From: Pseudanabaena sp. PCC 6802
Lineage (GTDB): Bacteria; Cyanobacteriota; Cyanobacteriia; Pseudanabaenales; Pseudanabaenaceae
Assembly: GCF_000332175.1 (NCBI RefSeq)
Contig: NZ_KB235910.1
Location: forward strand, 124,001-188,000
Direction of reading: 5' to 3'
Length of the DNA stretch: 64,000 nt
The notes beneath the pieces were generated by a model. It did not search any database. It was not told the origin of the DNA and saw only the letters and a list, made by a program, of their open reading frames with translations. The position numbers and the translations under genes were made by a program. This document shows positions 8,451 to 17,104 of this stretch, one piece after another (position 1 is the stretch's first letter; each line of letters starts with the position of its first letter).

Positions 8451-10469
8451 CTATAAAACGCCATTCTCGACTAACTGGGTATTCGCTGCGAACTGAGAGA
8501 ACTTGGCATGAGCTATGGCTTGAACTGGAGCGGTGGGATCGAACGTGCTACCGTCAGCTAATGTAATCGGAGCCATAGAAGCAGGGGCAATGGGAATTTC
8601 CAAGTCCTCAGCAGCCTGTCGATAGACACTGGGTTGCACGACTCTATTGAGTAGCTCTTGATAGCTTTCAGGGAAAGGAGCTATTCCCCAACGAGCCATT
8701 TGAGCAAGTATCCAGGTCTGCTCGTCCATGCGAGGCATGTTATCTAATAAGAATTGATTGAAATTCGTGAGATACAAAGATTTACCTCTACCAGTACGTA
8801 ATGGCCCTGCAAATCCTGGGCGCACAAATAGGGGGTGAAGGTTAAGATATTGAGGCTGGGAAATCACACCCAAAGCCTCATCGCGATTATCCCCAGACTG
8901 GCAGAACTGGCAAGCTTCCAATAAAGCCTTGACTAAGGCTAAGTGCGTGTTGGGGTACTGCTCTGCCCAATCCTCTCTCACTCCCAGTACTTTTTCCGGA
9001 TGGTTCGGCCAAATGTCAAGATCTGTAGCAACTATAAATCCAGCATTTTCTTCCTGAACAGCACGGGAGTTCCACGGCTCTCCTACGCAATAACCCGCAA
9101 TATTACCAGCGATCAAATTTGATACCATCTGCGGTGGTGGGATGACGATAATCTCTACATCCCGGTTAGGATCGATTCCTCCACTCGCTAACCAATGACG
9201 CAACATCAGATTGTGCATTGAAGCTGGGTGCACCATCCCAAATGTTAGTGGTTTTTTGTCTTTATTTCGATCTATGAATTGCTTCAGAGTAGCTAGATCG
9301 CGAACTCCTGCTTCGTAAAGGAACTTGCTGAGAGTAATCGCATTACCGTTACGGCTGAGCGTGAGGGAGGCAATGGTTGGTAATGGTGGCTGATTGCCAA
9401 GCCCCATGGTCAAAGCCAATGGCATACCCGTTACCATTTGAGCTGCATCCAATCGACCTTCTCTAATACCTTCAGCAATACTATTCCAGCTACTTTCCCT
9501 GGTCAGCGCTACTTCAAGACCGTGTTTGGCGAATATGCCCTTTTCCAGCGCGATCGCAAACGGGGCGCAGTCGGTGAGTGGAATAAAACCAATCGCCAGA
9601 TTGGTCTTTTCGATATTGCCGCGCGAAATTGCTGCCACCTGCTGCCGCTTGGTACGCTCGGCTTTGACTTTCTTTTGCCGATCTAAAAATTCCACCACTT
9701 CGCTTCTGATGCGATAGTAGCTGGGATGGTTAACCACATCCATGCGCTGGCGCGGGCGAGGCATATCCACTTCGAGAATCTTGCCGACATTGGCAGATGG
9801 CCCATTAGTCATGAGGACAATGCGATCGCTCAGTAACAACGCTTCATCGACATCGTGGGTAATCATCACCGCCGAGATGCGATACTGGTTGCAAATTTCC
9901 ATCAGCTTCTCTTGCAGGCGACCGCGCGTGAGGGCATCGAGCGCGCCAAACGGTTCGTCGAGCAGCAGCAGCCTGGGACGAAGCGCTAAAGCCCTGGCGA
10001 TCCCTACCCGTTGTTTCATCCCACCCGAAATCTCGCGAGGATATTTGTCGGCGGCATGACTCAGACCCACAATTTGGATATGCTCTTCGACAATGCGGGC
10101 ACGTTCGGGTTTGCGCAGGTGTTTGAAGACGCGATTAACGCCGAGGGCAATATTCTGGCGTACCGTTAGCCAGGGCAAAAGGGAATGGTTCTGAAATACC
10201 ACCATCCGATCCGGGCCGGGATCGTGTACTTCTTTCCCATCCAGTACGATACCACCCGCAGAGGCGCGATCCAAACCCGCCAGAATATTCAAAATCGTAG
10301 ATTTACCGCAGCCGGAGTGCCCGACGATACAAACAAACTCACCCTCTTCAACTTTGAGGTACACATCTTTAATGGCGATGTAATCTCCTTGTTTGGTGGG
10401 AAATACGCGATCGATGTGATCGATCTCCAGAAATGTGGGCTTAGTAGGAAGAGCGCAAGAGGGATTCAT
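8451..10469 (-). CDS. nrtC: Nitrate ABC transporter ATPase with NrtA-like regulatory domain, NrtC
   Basis: The 672-residue protein has an ABC ATPase in its first ~270 residues: Walker A GHSGCGKST at 50-58, signature ISGGMKQR near 145 and Walker B LLLLDEP near 166. From about 290 onward (LAIGFIPLTDCAPFAIALEKG) it resembles the NrtA substrate-binding protein. In the characterised Synechococcus transporter this NrtC domain mediates ammonium-promoted inhibition of nitrate uptake. Here nrtC follows nrtD rather than preceding it, and a palindromic repeat lies between them. Confidence 0.95.
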   Translation of the reverse strand: MNPSCALPTKPTFLEIDHIDRVFPTKQGDYIAIKDVYLKVEEGEFVCIVGHSGCGKSTILNILAGLDRASAGGIVLDGKEVHDPGPDRMVVFQNHSLLPWLTVRQNIALGVNRVFKHLRKPERARIVEEHIQIVGLSHAADKYPREISGGMKQRVGIARALALRPRLLLLDEPFGALDALTRGRLQEKLMEICNQYRISAVMITHDVDEALLLSDRIVLMTNGPSANVGKILEVDMPRPRQRMDVVNHPSYYRIRSEVVEFLDRQKKVKAERTKRQQVAAISRGNIEKTNLAIGFIPLTDCAPFAIALEKGIFAKHGLEVALTRESSWNSIAEGIREGRLDAAQMVTGMPLALTMGLGNQPPLPTIASLTLSRNGNAITLSKFLYEAGVRDLATLKQFIDRNKDKKPLTFGMVHPASMHNLMLRHWLASGGIDPNRDVEIIVIPPPQMVSNLIAGNIAGYCVGEPWNSRAVQEENAGFIVATDLDIWPNHPEKVLGVREDWAEQYPNTHLALVKALLEACQFCQSGDNRDEALGVISQPQYLNLHPLFVRPGFAGPLRTGRGKSLYLTNFNQFLLDNMPRMDEQTWILAQMARWGIAPFPESYQELLNRVVQPSVYRQAAEDLEIPIAPASMAPITLADGSTFDPTAPVQAIAHAKFSQFAANTQLVENGVL

Positions 10470-10518
10470 AGGATTCTTTATCTATATGAATGATTCTGAA
10501 AAAAGCTGACCGCTGAAA

Positions 10519-10634
10519 GCTATAGCAGCTTTCACTTGAGAACGGGTTTTATTTTTGGGGTGAAGGGGTGGAACCCCGACCTGGGGGCAACGCCCCCAAA
10601 CCCCCTACTCTTTCCGATCTGAAAACCGCTATAC
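10519..10634 (-). repeat. Dispersed palindromic element (variant type) inside the nrt cluster
   Basis: The element starts GCTATAGCAGC and ends at ACCGCTATACC, directly against the nrtD stop codon. Its interior carries GGGGTGAAGGGGTGGAACC and a GGGGGC..GCCCCC stem. A longer relative lies at 37649-37808 and a truncated one at 61357-61426. In RNA it could form a strong hairpin between the nrtD and nrtC coding regions, with possible effects on relative expression or message decay. Confidence 0.75.
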
Positions 10635-11471
10635 CTAATCAGCTTCGTCGTCAAGGGCAAAACGATGATAGAGGAAGTCAAGAATATAGTTTCTGAGGGT
10701 ATAGAAGCGAGGATCGTCCATGATGGCTTTGCGATCGCGCGGACGCGCAAAGGGCACCTCTAATACCTCTCCCAATGTTGCGGCAGGGCCATTGGTCATC
10801 ATCACGATGCGATCGGCGAGAAAGAGCGCTTCGTCAATTTCATGGGTAATCATCAGTGCCGTCACGCGATGTTCTTGCCAAATTTTGAGTAACTCTTCTT
10901 GCAGTTCTTCGCGGGTGATGGGGTCGAGCGCGCCAAATGGTTCGTCTAAAATCAGAACTTCCGGTCGGATGGAAAGGGCGCGAGCGATCGAGACTCTTTG
11001 CTTCATCCCACCCGACAGTTGTTTGGGCTTCTTATTCATTGCCTCCGTCAATCCGACCATTTCCAAGTTCTGCTTGGCAATCTGCATTTTTTCCTGCCTG
11101 GACTTGCGGGGGTAAACCTTTTTCACGGCAAGGTAAACGTTTTCCAGCGCAGTTAACCAGGGTAGCAAAGAGTAGTTTTGAAAAACGACCATGCGATCGG
11201 GGCCTGGCCTGGTGATGGGCTTGGATTTTAAGCAGATTTCACCTGTCGTTGGTTTATTAAATCCAGCGACCATGTTGAGTAAAGTAGTTTTACCGCAGCC
11301 AGAGTGACCGATCACGCAGATAAATTCACCCTCATAAATTGTGAGATTGATATCTTGCAAGACCGGGTAAGGACCTTTGGGTGTCGGGTAAATTTTGGAA
11401 ACACCATCAATAGCGAGGAAAGGATCTCGGTTCTTTCTCTGAGTGCGATTGGCCAGATTGAGAGTTTGCAT
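10635..11471 (-). CDS. nrtD: Nitrate ABC transporter ATPase NrtD
   Basis: A 278-residue single-domain ABC ATPase of the nitrate/sulfonate/taurine class: Walker A GHSGCGKTT at 55-63, signature LSGGMKQRVSIARAL, Walker B LILDEPFGALD and switch histidine in MITHEIDEA. Length and sequence match NrtD, which pairs with NrtC on the NrtB permease to energise nitrate/nitrite import. Genes flanking it are nrtB (114 bp upstream) and nrtC. The order nrtB-nrtD-nrtC differs from the nrtABCD order of the well-studied Synechococcus operon. Confidence 0.93.
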   Translation of the reverse strand: MQTLNLANRTQRKNRDPFLAIDGVSKIYPTPKGPYPVLQDINLTIYEGEFICVIGHSGCGKTTLLNMVAGFNKPTTGEICLKSKPITRPGPDRMVVFQNYSLLPWLTALENVYLAVKKVYPRKSRQEKMQIAKQNLEMVGLTEAMNKKPKQLSGGMKQRVSIARALSIRPEVLILDEPFGALDPITREELQEELLKIWQEHRVTALMITHEIDEALFLADRIVMMTNGPAATLGEVLEVPFARPRDRKAIMDDPRFYTLRNYILDFLYHRFALDDEAD

Positions 11472-11585
11472 AGTGTAAAAATAAAAATGCCTATAGATGC
11501 CAAAAATCTAGAATTTGAATAGATGGGATTGGTTGGGCGATCGCTGTTGTAAAGTGAAGCCTGCCCGCCCTATCTATGGAGTCTC

Positions 11586-12476
11586 TTAGCTATCTGATTG
11601 AACTGCAAACTTGCTGACATAAAAAATCAGTTTATCAAGTAGGAAGCCAACAATACCAATGTATCCCAGGGCTAGAATCAGTTCGCTAAACTTGCCACTG
11701 TTATAACTATCCCAGATAAAGAAGCCAATTCCTACACCACCCGTTAACATTTCTGCCGCTACAATTGCCAACCAGGAAAGACCCACAGCAATCCGCAACC
11801 CTGTGAATATATAGGGCGCAGCGGAAGGTACCAAAATCGTGAAGAAATACTCGATCTTTGATAAACGCAATACCTTGGAAACGTTGCGGTAGTCCTGCGG
11901 TACTTGCTGCACGCCGATCGCCGTGTTCATCAAAATCGGCCAGACAGACGTAATAAAGATGACGAAAATGGCAGCGGCCTCGCTAACCTCTACTCCGATG
12001 GCTTTAAGCTGTTCGGTCAGAGCTTGAAACCCTGCTAGAGCGATCGGCAACCATGCCAGCGGCGGGATCGTGCGGAGTACCTGGAAAATCGGGTCGAAAG
12101 CACGATACAGCAATTTGCTAGTGCCAATGACAATTCCCAAGCCGACTCCAGCTACAACCGCAGCGGAGTACCCAAACCCCACGCGCCTGAGACTGTTTAA
12201 AACCAGCCATCCCATGCCTTTATCAATCTCTAGTCCCTCCACCTTGTTAACTTTACTGTCAAAAAAGGGATAAATAATTAATAGGTATGTATCGGCAATT
12301 ACTTTTGATGGTGGAGGTAGGGGTGGTTTGGGGCCAGAACAGAGAGCCTGCCAAATAAACAAAAGAACCGCAAATGCGATCGCTGGCGGAATAATAAACC
12401 CTGCTTTATCTTGAAGCCATTCCTTAACTTCTTTTGTAAGCAGAGTTTTTTTGGAAGTCAGGCTTCCTGTTGCCAT
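11586..12476 (-). CDS. nrtB: Nitrate ABC transporter permease NrtB
   Basis: A 296-residue inner-membrane permease with about six hydrophobic segments. The cytoplasmic loop (VLRTIPPLAWLPIALAGFQ) fits the EAA-loop region of binding-protein-dependent permeases of the NitT/TauT class. It forms the membrane pore of the nitrate/nitrite importer with NrtA, NrtC and NrtD. It lies 107 bp after nrtA on the same strand. Confidence 0.94.
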   Translation of the reverse strand: MATGSLTSKKTLLTKEVKEWLQDKAGFIIPPAIAFAVLLFIWQALCSGPKPPLPPPSKVIADTYLLIIYPFFDSKVNKVEGLEIDKGMGWLVLNSLRRVGFGYSAAVVAGVGLGIVIGTSKLLYRAFDPIFQVLRTIPPLAWLPIALAGFQALTEQLKAIGVEVSEAAAIFVIFITSVWPILMNTAIGVQQVPQDYRNVSKVLRLSKIEYFFTILVPSAAPYIFTGLRIAVGLSWLAIVAAEMLTGGVGIGFFIWDSYNSGKFSELILALGYIGIVGFLLDKLIFYVSKFAVQSDS

Positions 12477-12583
12477 ATGATGTCTCTCCTGTTGTGGATG
12501 TTTAATTAGTGGTAGTAACCAGTCAATGAGGGAAGTCAGGATTTCCGCCAGGTTATACTCTAGTGGAAATCCTGCTGCGAAAT

Positions 12584-13936
12584 CTAAGCCTTTTTGATCT
12601 TGAGTCCCTTTAGATATTCATCGGGTTTCTCAGGATCGAACTTCACGCCATCAAAGAAAGTCTCAACACCACGGGAGGTACTCTTGGGAATGTCTGCTTC
12701 CAGCTTCAGTGCCTTAGCAGCAGCTTGCCATATGTCTTCGCGGTTGACAGCATCCACCAGTTTCTTGGCATCGGTATTCGCAGGGAAATATCCCCAACGC
12801 ATATCCTCGACCACAAACCACAGATCGTGGCTCTTAAATGGATAGGAGGCATTATCCCTCCAGAACTTCATGGAAATGTCTGGAATTTCTGCGGTTCTAC
12901 CATCGCCGTAATCCACTTTGCCTTGCAGGCGACCGAGGATTTCGGCGGGCGGCACCTTCAGCCACTTGTCCGCTCCGACGATCTTGCACATTTCTTCTTT
13001 GTTCTCTGGCTTATCACACCAAACCTGGGCTTCCATCACAGCCATGAGTAAAGCTTGCGCAGCTTTGGGATTTTTATCCACCCAGTCTGCTCGCAACGCA
13101 AGCGATTTTTCGGGGTGATCTTTCCACAGTTCGCCAGTTACCAGCGCCGTATAGCCAGATTGCTGTGCGACTAAGCGCGCGTTCCAAGGCTCGCCCACAC
13201 AGAAAGCCTGCATGTTACCAGCTTTCATGTTCGCCACCATCTGAGGCGGTGGTACTACTATTGTAGAAACATCTACATCGGGGTTAATACCATTCGCAGC
13301 TAGCCAGTAGCGCATCCAGAGGTCGTGCGTACCGCCTGGGAAAGTGACGGCACACTTTACATCCTTCCCACCGGCTTTGACCTTAGCAAATACTTCCTTA
13401 AGTTTGTCATTCTTGAGGCCGATCTTCGCCTCTTTGAAGTCGTTTGCGACTGAAATCCCTTGCCCATTGATATTGAGGCGAGCCAGGATATACATAGGCA
13501 CCTTTTTCCCATTGGTGACCTTACCCTCAGAGATCAGATAAGGCATGGGGGTGAGGATGTGCGCGCCATCAATGCCGCCGCCCTCAGAACCAAGCACGAT
13601 ATTATCGCGAGTAGTGCCCCAGGATGCTTGCTTGACAACTTGCACGTCCTTCATGCCGTACTTCTCAAAGAAACCTTTTTCTTTCGCAATAATCAGCGGA
13701 GAGGCATCAGTAAGAGCAATAAACCCTAGCTTTGCGGTTGTGACTTCAGGAGTAATAGCAGTACTCGTTGTTGTTGTCGTCGAGGAGGTAGCGGTAGTAT
13801 CTGACTTGGGGGAGGGGGAAGTCGCCGAACTAGTAGATTCAGTCGCAGATGGCCCTGCACATCCGTGAATCGCAACCGTACTTAATGCCGTCACACCAGC
13901 CGTAGCAATAAATTTCCGTCTTGAGAGCTTGCTCAT
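12584..13936 (-). CDS. nrtA: Nitrate/nitrite-binding lipoprotein NrtA
   Basis: The 450-residue substrate-binding protein has an N-terminal SRRKFIA twin-arginine-like segment, a hydrophobic stretch and a lipobox ending in C26 (AIHGC), followed by a Ser/Thr-rich tether to about residue 65. The mature part (KLGFIALTDASPLIIAKEKGFF) matches NrtA. It captures nitrate and nitrite in the periplasm and delivers them to NrtB. An AGAAGGA ribosome-binding site precedes the ATG. It lies 123 bp after nirA. Confidence 0.95.
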   Translation of the reverse strand: MSKLSRRKFIATAGVTALSTVAIHGCAGPSATESTSSATSPSPKSDTTATSSTTTTTSTAITPEVTTAKLGFIALTDASPLIIAKEKGFFEKYGMKDVQVVKQASWGTTRDNIVLGSEGGGIDGAHILTPMPYLISEGKVTNGKKVPMYILARLNINGQGISVANDFKEAKIGLKNDKLKEVFAKVKAGGKDVKCAVTFPGGTHDLWMRYWLAANGINPDVDVSTIVVPPPQMVANMKAGNMQAFCVGEPWNARLVAQQSGYTALVTGELWKDHPEKSLALRADWVDKNPKAAQALLMAVMEAQVWCDKPENKEEMCKIVGADKWLKVPPAEILGRLQGKVDYGDGRTAEIPDISMKFWRDNASYPFKSHDLWFVVEDMRWGYFPANTDAKKLVDAVNREDIWQAAAKALKLEADIPKSTSRGVETFFDGVKFDPEKPDEYLKGLKIKKA

Positions 13937-14059
13937 TCTTTATTTAGTCCTTCTAATTTCGATGTTCTTCATCTGGGTTTGGAGATTCTATAATTCCTAG
14001 CTTAAGAACTATAGGGATAATACTTTCGTGGCGAGTCTAGGGGGCTGAAAGTATTGGTG

Positions 14060-15634
14060 TTAGGTAATACCAGCTAACTGGAGGTTCGCATTCGATCGCT
14101 CATCTGCCCCTTGCTTTGGCGAGGCACCAAAGTTATCTATGAGAAGCTTACCAACTACTTCTCTGAGATCTTCACACGGCACCTTCTCCATCACGCACTC
14201 ACCGAGATGGGCACCTTTCCCGACCTTACCACCCATGTAGATGTCAACTCCATCTACAACTTTACCATCTTTCTTGGTCTTGCATCCAGAAAAGCCAATG
14301 TCAGCAACCTGAGGCTGGCCGCAGGAATTGGGGCAACCGCTCCAATGAATTCGCACTGACTTGGGTACGTTTAAATCTGCTTCTAGCTGCTCGATTAACT
14401 CCAAGGCGCGATTCTTGGTTTCGATAATTGCCACGGGGCAAAACTGATTGCCCGTGCAGGATACCAGCGATCGCCGCAGATTGGTAGGTGCAACTGAGAA
14501 TTTTTGCAGGAGCGGCTCGCTCAAGAAAGCATCCAGTTTGGCATCGGGGATGTAGGGGATAATCAGATTTTGTTCGACCGTGAGGCGAATTTCGCTCTTG
14601 CCATATTCATCGGCTAAGCGGGCAAACTCGTACATGTCAGGCGCGTAGATGCGACCAACGGGTACTTGCAGGCCGACGTAGTTAAATCCCACCTGCTGTT
14701 GCTTGTGAACGCCGATATGATCTCGCTTTTCCCAAACAATTTCATCCTTGGGAGCAGCAGGGGAAAGAGAATGCCCTAATTGTTTTTCCACTTCGGTGCG
14801 AAATCTCTCTAAACCCCATTCATCGATCAAATACATGAGCCGACTTTGCTGGCGGTTTTGTCTGGAGCCGTTATCCCGAAACACGATCAGAATGGCTTGA
14901 CAAAGATCGACCACTTCTTCCGGTGTAACCCAGACATTCATCGGCACTGCTTCGGCAACGCGCTTGGAGGAGAAAAATCCACCCACCAGGACATTGAAGC
15001 CAAAGTTACGCTCGCCCGTTTCCAGCGATTCCATAAACGCAGGAATGAAGGCGATATCGTTGATTTCGGCATGGGTGGAGTTATCTTTGCATCCCGCGAT
15101 CGCGATATTGAACTTACGAGGCAGATTCGTAAATTCTGGATTCCCTTCACCGTTGTTAGTAATCGCGGCTTGCACCTGTCGAGCTAGTTCTCTGGTGTCG
15201 TACAGTTCGTCCGCGTCGATGCCTGCTACGGGAGAACCAGTAATATTGCGCACGTTGTCCATACCGGACTGTACGCTGGTGAGACCGACGATGCGGAACC
15301 TCTCAAAAATATCAACTATGTCTTCAATGCGAATGCCGCGCATCTGAATATTCTGGCGCGTCGTAATATCGGCGACACCGTCCTCACCGCAGCGCTCTAC
15401 CACACTAGCTAGCGTCCGCATTTGCGCGCTCGTCAAAACACCGTTGGGTATGCGCATCCGCAGCATGAACTTGCCAGGCGTAGTTTTGCGAAAGAACACA
15501 CCTACCCACTTCAGGCGATGCTCTAGATCGTCTTTGTCGATCGCCTCCCAACCAATCTTGGCAAAGTGCTCTAGTTCCGCTTTCACGGCTAGACCATCTT
15601 TGGTCGCCTTCATATCTTCAAACTTGTTTGCCAT
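14060..15634 (-). CDS. nirA: Ferredoxin-nitrite reductase NirA
   Basis: The 524-residue enzyme reduces nitrite to ammonium with six electrons from ferredoxin. The siroheme/[4Fe-4S] cysteines appear as SCTGNQFC near 390 and GCPNSCG near 435. Two nitrite/sulfite reductase ferredoxin-like half-domains and two siroheme domains are in the usual order. NirA usually lacks the Tyr-Cys link of sulfite reductases, and the gene context settles the assignment. It is the first gene of the cluster and lies behind the NtcA-type promoter. Confidence 0.96.
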   Translation of the reverse strand: MANKFEDMKATKDGLAVKAELEHFAKIGWEAIDKDDLEHRLKWVGVFFRKTTPGKFMLRMRIPNGVLTSAQMRTLASVVERCGEDGVADITTRQNIQMRGIRIEDIVDIFERFRIVGLTSVQSGMDNVRNITGSPVAGIDADELYDTRELARQVQAAITNNGEGNPEFTNLPRKFNIAIAGCKDNSTHAEINDIAFIPAFMESLETGERNFGFNVLVGGFFSSKRVAEAVPMNVWVTPEEVVDLCQAILIVFRDNGSRQNRQQSRLMYLIDEWGLERFRTEVEKQLGHSLSPAAPKDEIVWEKRDHIGVHKQQQVGFNYVGLQVPVGRIYAPDMYEFARLADEYGKSEIRLTVEQNLIIPYIPDAKLDAFLSEPLLQKFSVAPTNLRRSLVSCTGNQFCPVAIIETKNRALELIEQLEADLNVPKSVRIHWSGCPNSCGQPQVADIGFSGCKTKKDGKVVDGVDIYMGGKVGKGAHLGECVMEKVPCEDLREVVGKLLIDNFGASPKQGADERSNANLQLAGIT

Positions 15635-15757
15635 TTAGGGTATATATATTTCCTAGACAAAAAACTCAATGAGCGCGATACAGTGCTTGCATCTCCAAGC
15701 CCAGATTCAGGTCTTGCTAAGTACTGAACCTGGTTTGAAAAACTTTTCACATATGCC

Positions 15758-15799
15758 AAGTTACCGATCGTCGGCATGGGAATTAGTATTTATTGTTAC
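15758..15799 (-). promoter_or_regulatory. NtcA-activated promoter of the nirA-nrt-narB cluster
   Basis: On the minus strand an exact NtcA box GTAACAATAAATAC (GTA-N8-TAC, 15786-15799) is followed after 22 bp by TAACTT (15758-15763), a TAN3T -10 element. The spacing is that of class II NtcA-activated promoters, in which the NtcA site replaces the -35. Transcription would start about 115 bp upstream of the nirA ATG. Box and spacing are read directly; NtcA control is inferred from the known regulon. Confidence 0.85.
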
Positions 15800-15837
15800 A
15801 AAACATTACGCAATATGTAAAAAGATCGTAAAAATAA

Positions 15838-15850
15838 TGCAGTTATTGCA
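15838..15850. promoter_or_regulatory. NtcB-like LysR-type site
   Basis: The palindrome TGCAGTTATTGCA (TGCA-N5-TGCA, a T-N11-A LysR motif) lies 38 bp upstream of the NtcA box relative to nirA transcription. Similar TGCA-N5-TGCA sites upstream of the NtcA box are reported for nitrite-responsive NtcB activation of the Synechococcus nirA operon. No ntcB gene is in the window, so NtcB would have to act from elsewhere. Confidence 0.6.
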
Positions 15851-16022
15851 ATTAATTTGATAGGGCAATTTTGACTGACTCCCAAAACCAATAGCTTCGG
15901 GGATTTGCGAGCGATCGCCCTTTTACGCAACCCCTAAAAATTACTCGATATTAGGAGCTAGCCTACCTGTAAACTTTTGTGTCATTTATCTTGGGATCGT
16001 TAACTAGCAATTCAGGTATCGC

Positions 16023-16424
16023 ATGGAAATTGACTATATAGCCCTCTTTGTTTCAGATGTGGCGCGATCGGTTGCATTTTATCGAGATATTTTGGGGTTT
16101 GAGTTTAAAAAGCTGCCCAAAGATAGCGGCTGCGAAGGGCGCAGTGGCTGCTTAAAAATTGGCATCTACGATCGCACCTGGTTAAACGAATTATTTGGCG
16201 ATCGCACCCAACAACCAGTTGGTGGCACCCCCTTCCTCCTCTCCATGACCGTAAGCGATCTAGATGCGGTCTACCAAGACCTGATGGCAAAGCACGTCAA
16301 AATAATCAAACCACCAACCCAAATGCCCTGGGGACAAAGGATCGTATTTTTGACAGACCCCGATAATAACCTCCTCGAAATCGTCCAAAAATCTTCAACC
16401 CCTACGATGGTGACGAACGGATAG
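16023..16424 (+). CDS. VOC-family (glyoxalase/dioxygenase-fold) protein
   Basis: A 133-residue protein of one vicinal-oxygen-chelate domain with paired beta-alpha-beta-beta-beta modules: MEIDYIALFVSDVARSVAFY at the start and IVFLTDPDNNLLEIVQK near the end, which carries the usual DPDGN-like turn and metal Glu. Substrate is unknown. The last codons (MVTNG, stop) lie inside the first unit of an 18-bp tandem repeat, so the C-terminus has been rewritten by the repeat. Confidence 0.8.
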   Translation: MEIDYIALFVSDVARSVAFYRDILGFEFKKLPKDSGCEGRSGCLKIGIYDRTWLNELFGDRTQQPVGGTPFLLSMTVSDLDAVYQDLMAKHVKIIKPPTQMPWGQRIVFLTDPDNNLLEIVQKSSTPTMVTNG

Positions 16425-16498
16425 GCGGTGACGAACGGGTAGACGGTGACGAACGGGTAGGCGGTGACGAACGGGTAGGCGGTGACGAACGGGTAAGG
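16409..16498 (+). repeat. 18-bp tandem repeat, five copies
   Basis: Five head-to-tail units of GGTGACGAACGGGTAGGC, with one- or two-base changes in units 1, 2 and 5. The first unit supplies the stop codon of the VOC gene, and every unit keeps a TAG in that frame (Val-Thr-Asn-Gly-stop). The unit length is a multiple of three, so the opposite strand reads as PYPFVTA repeats. No unique spacers separate units, so it is not a CRISPR array. Confidence 0.9.
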
Positions 16499-16560
16499 GT
16501 TTAGCATTTGTCCGACAGCCTTAGCATCAAATGCAAAAATGCATGACAAATGCTAAACCC
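16497..16560. repeat. Inverted-repeat element GGGTTTAGCATTTGTC..GACAAATGCTAAACCC
   Basis: Imperfect 16-bp terminal arms flank a 30-bp centre. A homologous element sits at 54657-54719, where it has entered a protein-coding gene. A C-rich tract of CCCAACGCCTAACCCC type follows it here, matching the G-rich tracts beside the other copy. Confidence 0.75.
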
Positions 16561-17104
16561 CTGCGTCAACGCCCAACGCCTAACCCCTAACCCCACCCCC
16601 CCATACACCTCCAATAAAAAACAAAGGCACTGCGGGTGGAAGCAGAACCTTTGCACGAGGAATCTTTGCCTATGAGCTGTATTAGGTAATTGGCATAACA
16701 ACTAGTTAATAATTGCTAACCCTACCCAGAGGAAGCTTAATGGCTTAACTTAGCTTTTGACACGACTATATTGCAATGCTTGGCCGCAAACGTAAACTTG
16801 AGAAGTTGCAATTTCATCAGCATAAAAGTGCAAGTTTTACAGTGATTTTTAGCATCCATCCCGTCACATATGAGCACCAGACTATCTCTAATTCACATCA
16901 AATCCGATCTCTATTGTTGGGGTAAGAGGTTAACCCGAGCAGCACTTTTGGTTAAGACAATTTAAGACAAATCTAGACAATTTGAGATAATTTGAGACAA
17001 TTTATCTCAATTATTCGTTGTAGTATCGGTTAGGGGCAATTGCTTTGTTTTTTCTCAAAATTATTTAGTAACTGCCCCTCAAGTCGATAATTAAAGGCAG
17101 TAAT
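16561..17104. other. Intergenic region upstream of the channel gene
   Basis: About 540 bp without a convincing gene. It includes the C-rich tract (16561-16611), an AT-rich stretch and, at 16954-17012, a run of imperfect direct repeats around GACAATTTGAGA. This run ends about 90 bp before the channel ATG and may overlap its promoter. No tRNA or known RNA gene was recognised. Confidence 0.4.
16954..17012 (+). repeat. Short imperfect direct repeats (AGACAATTT)
   Basis: Four to five phased copies of an AGACAATTT/AGATAATTT word at about 12-15-bp spacing lie directly upstream of the mechanosensitive channel gene, followed by the inverted form ATCTCAATT. Regular spacing just before a promoter could be a multi-site operator, or simple slippage expansion. 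No regulator is known for this pattern to me. Confidence 0.5.

Noticed and set aside
16409-16498. Possible CRISPR array
   Set aside because: Units are contiguous, without spacers, and there are no cas genes.
16271-16549. Minus-strand frame with PYPFVTA repeats
   Set aside because: It arises from the 18-bp tandem repeat (a multiple of three) and overlaps the VOC gene antisense; it has no start-site support.
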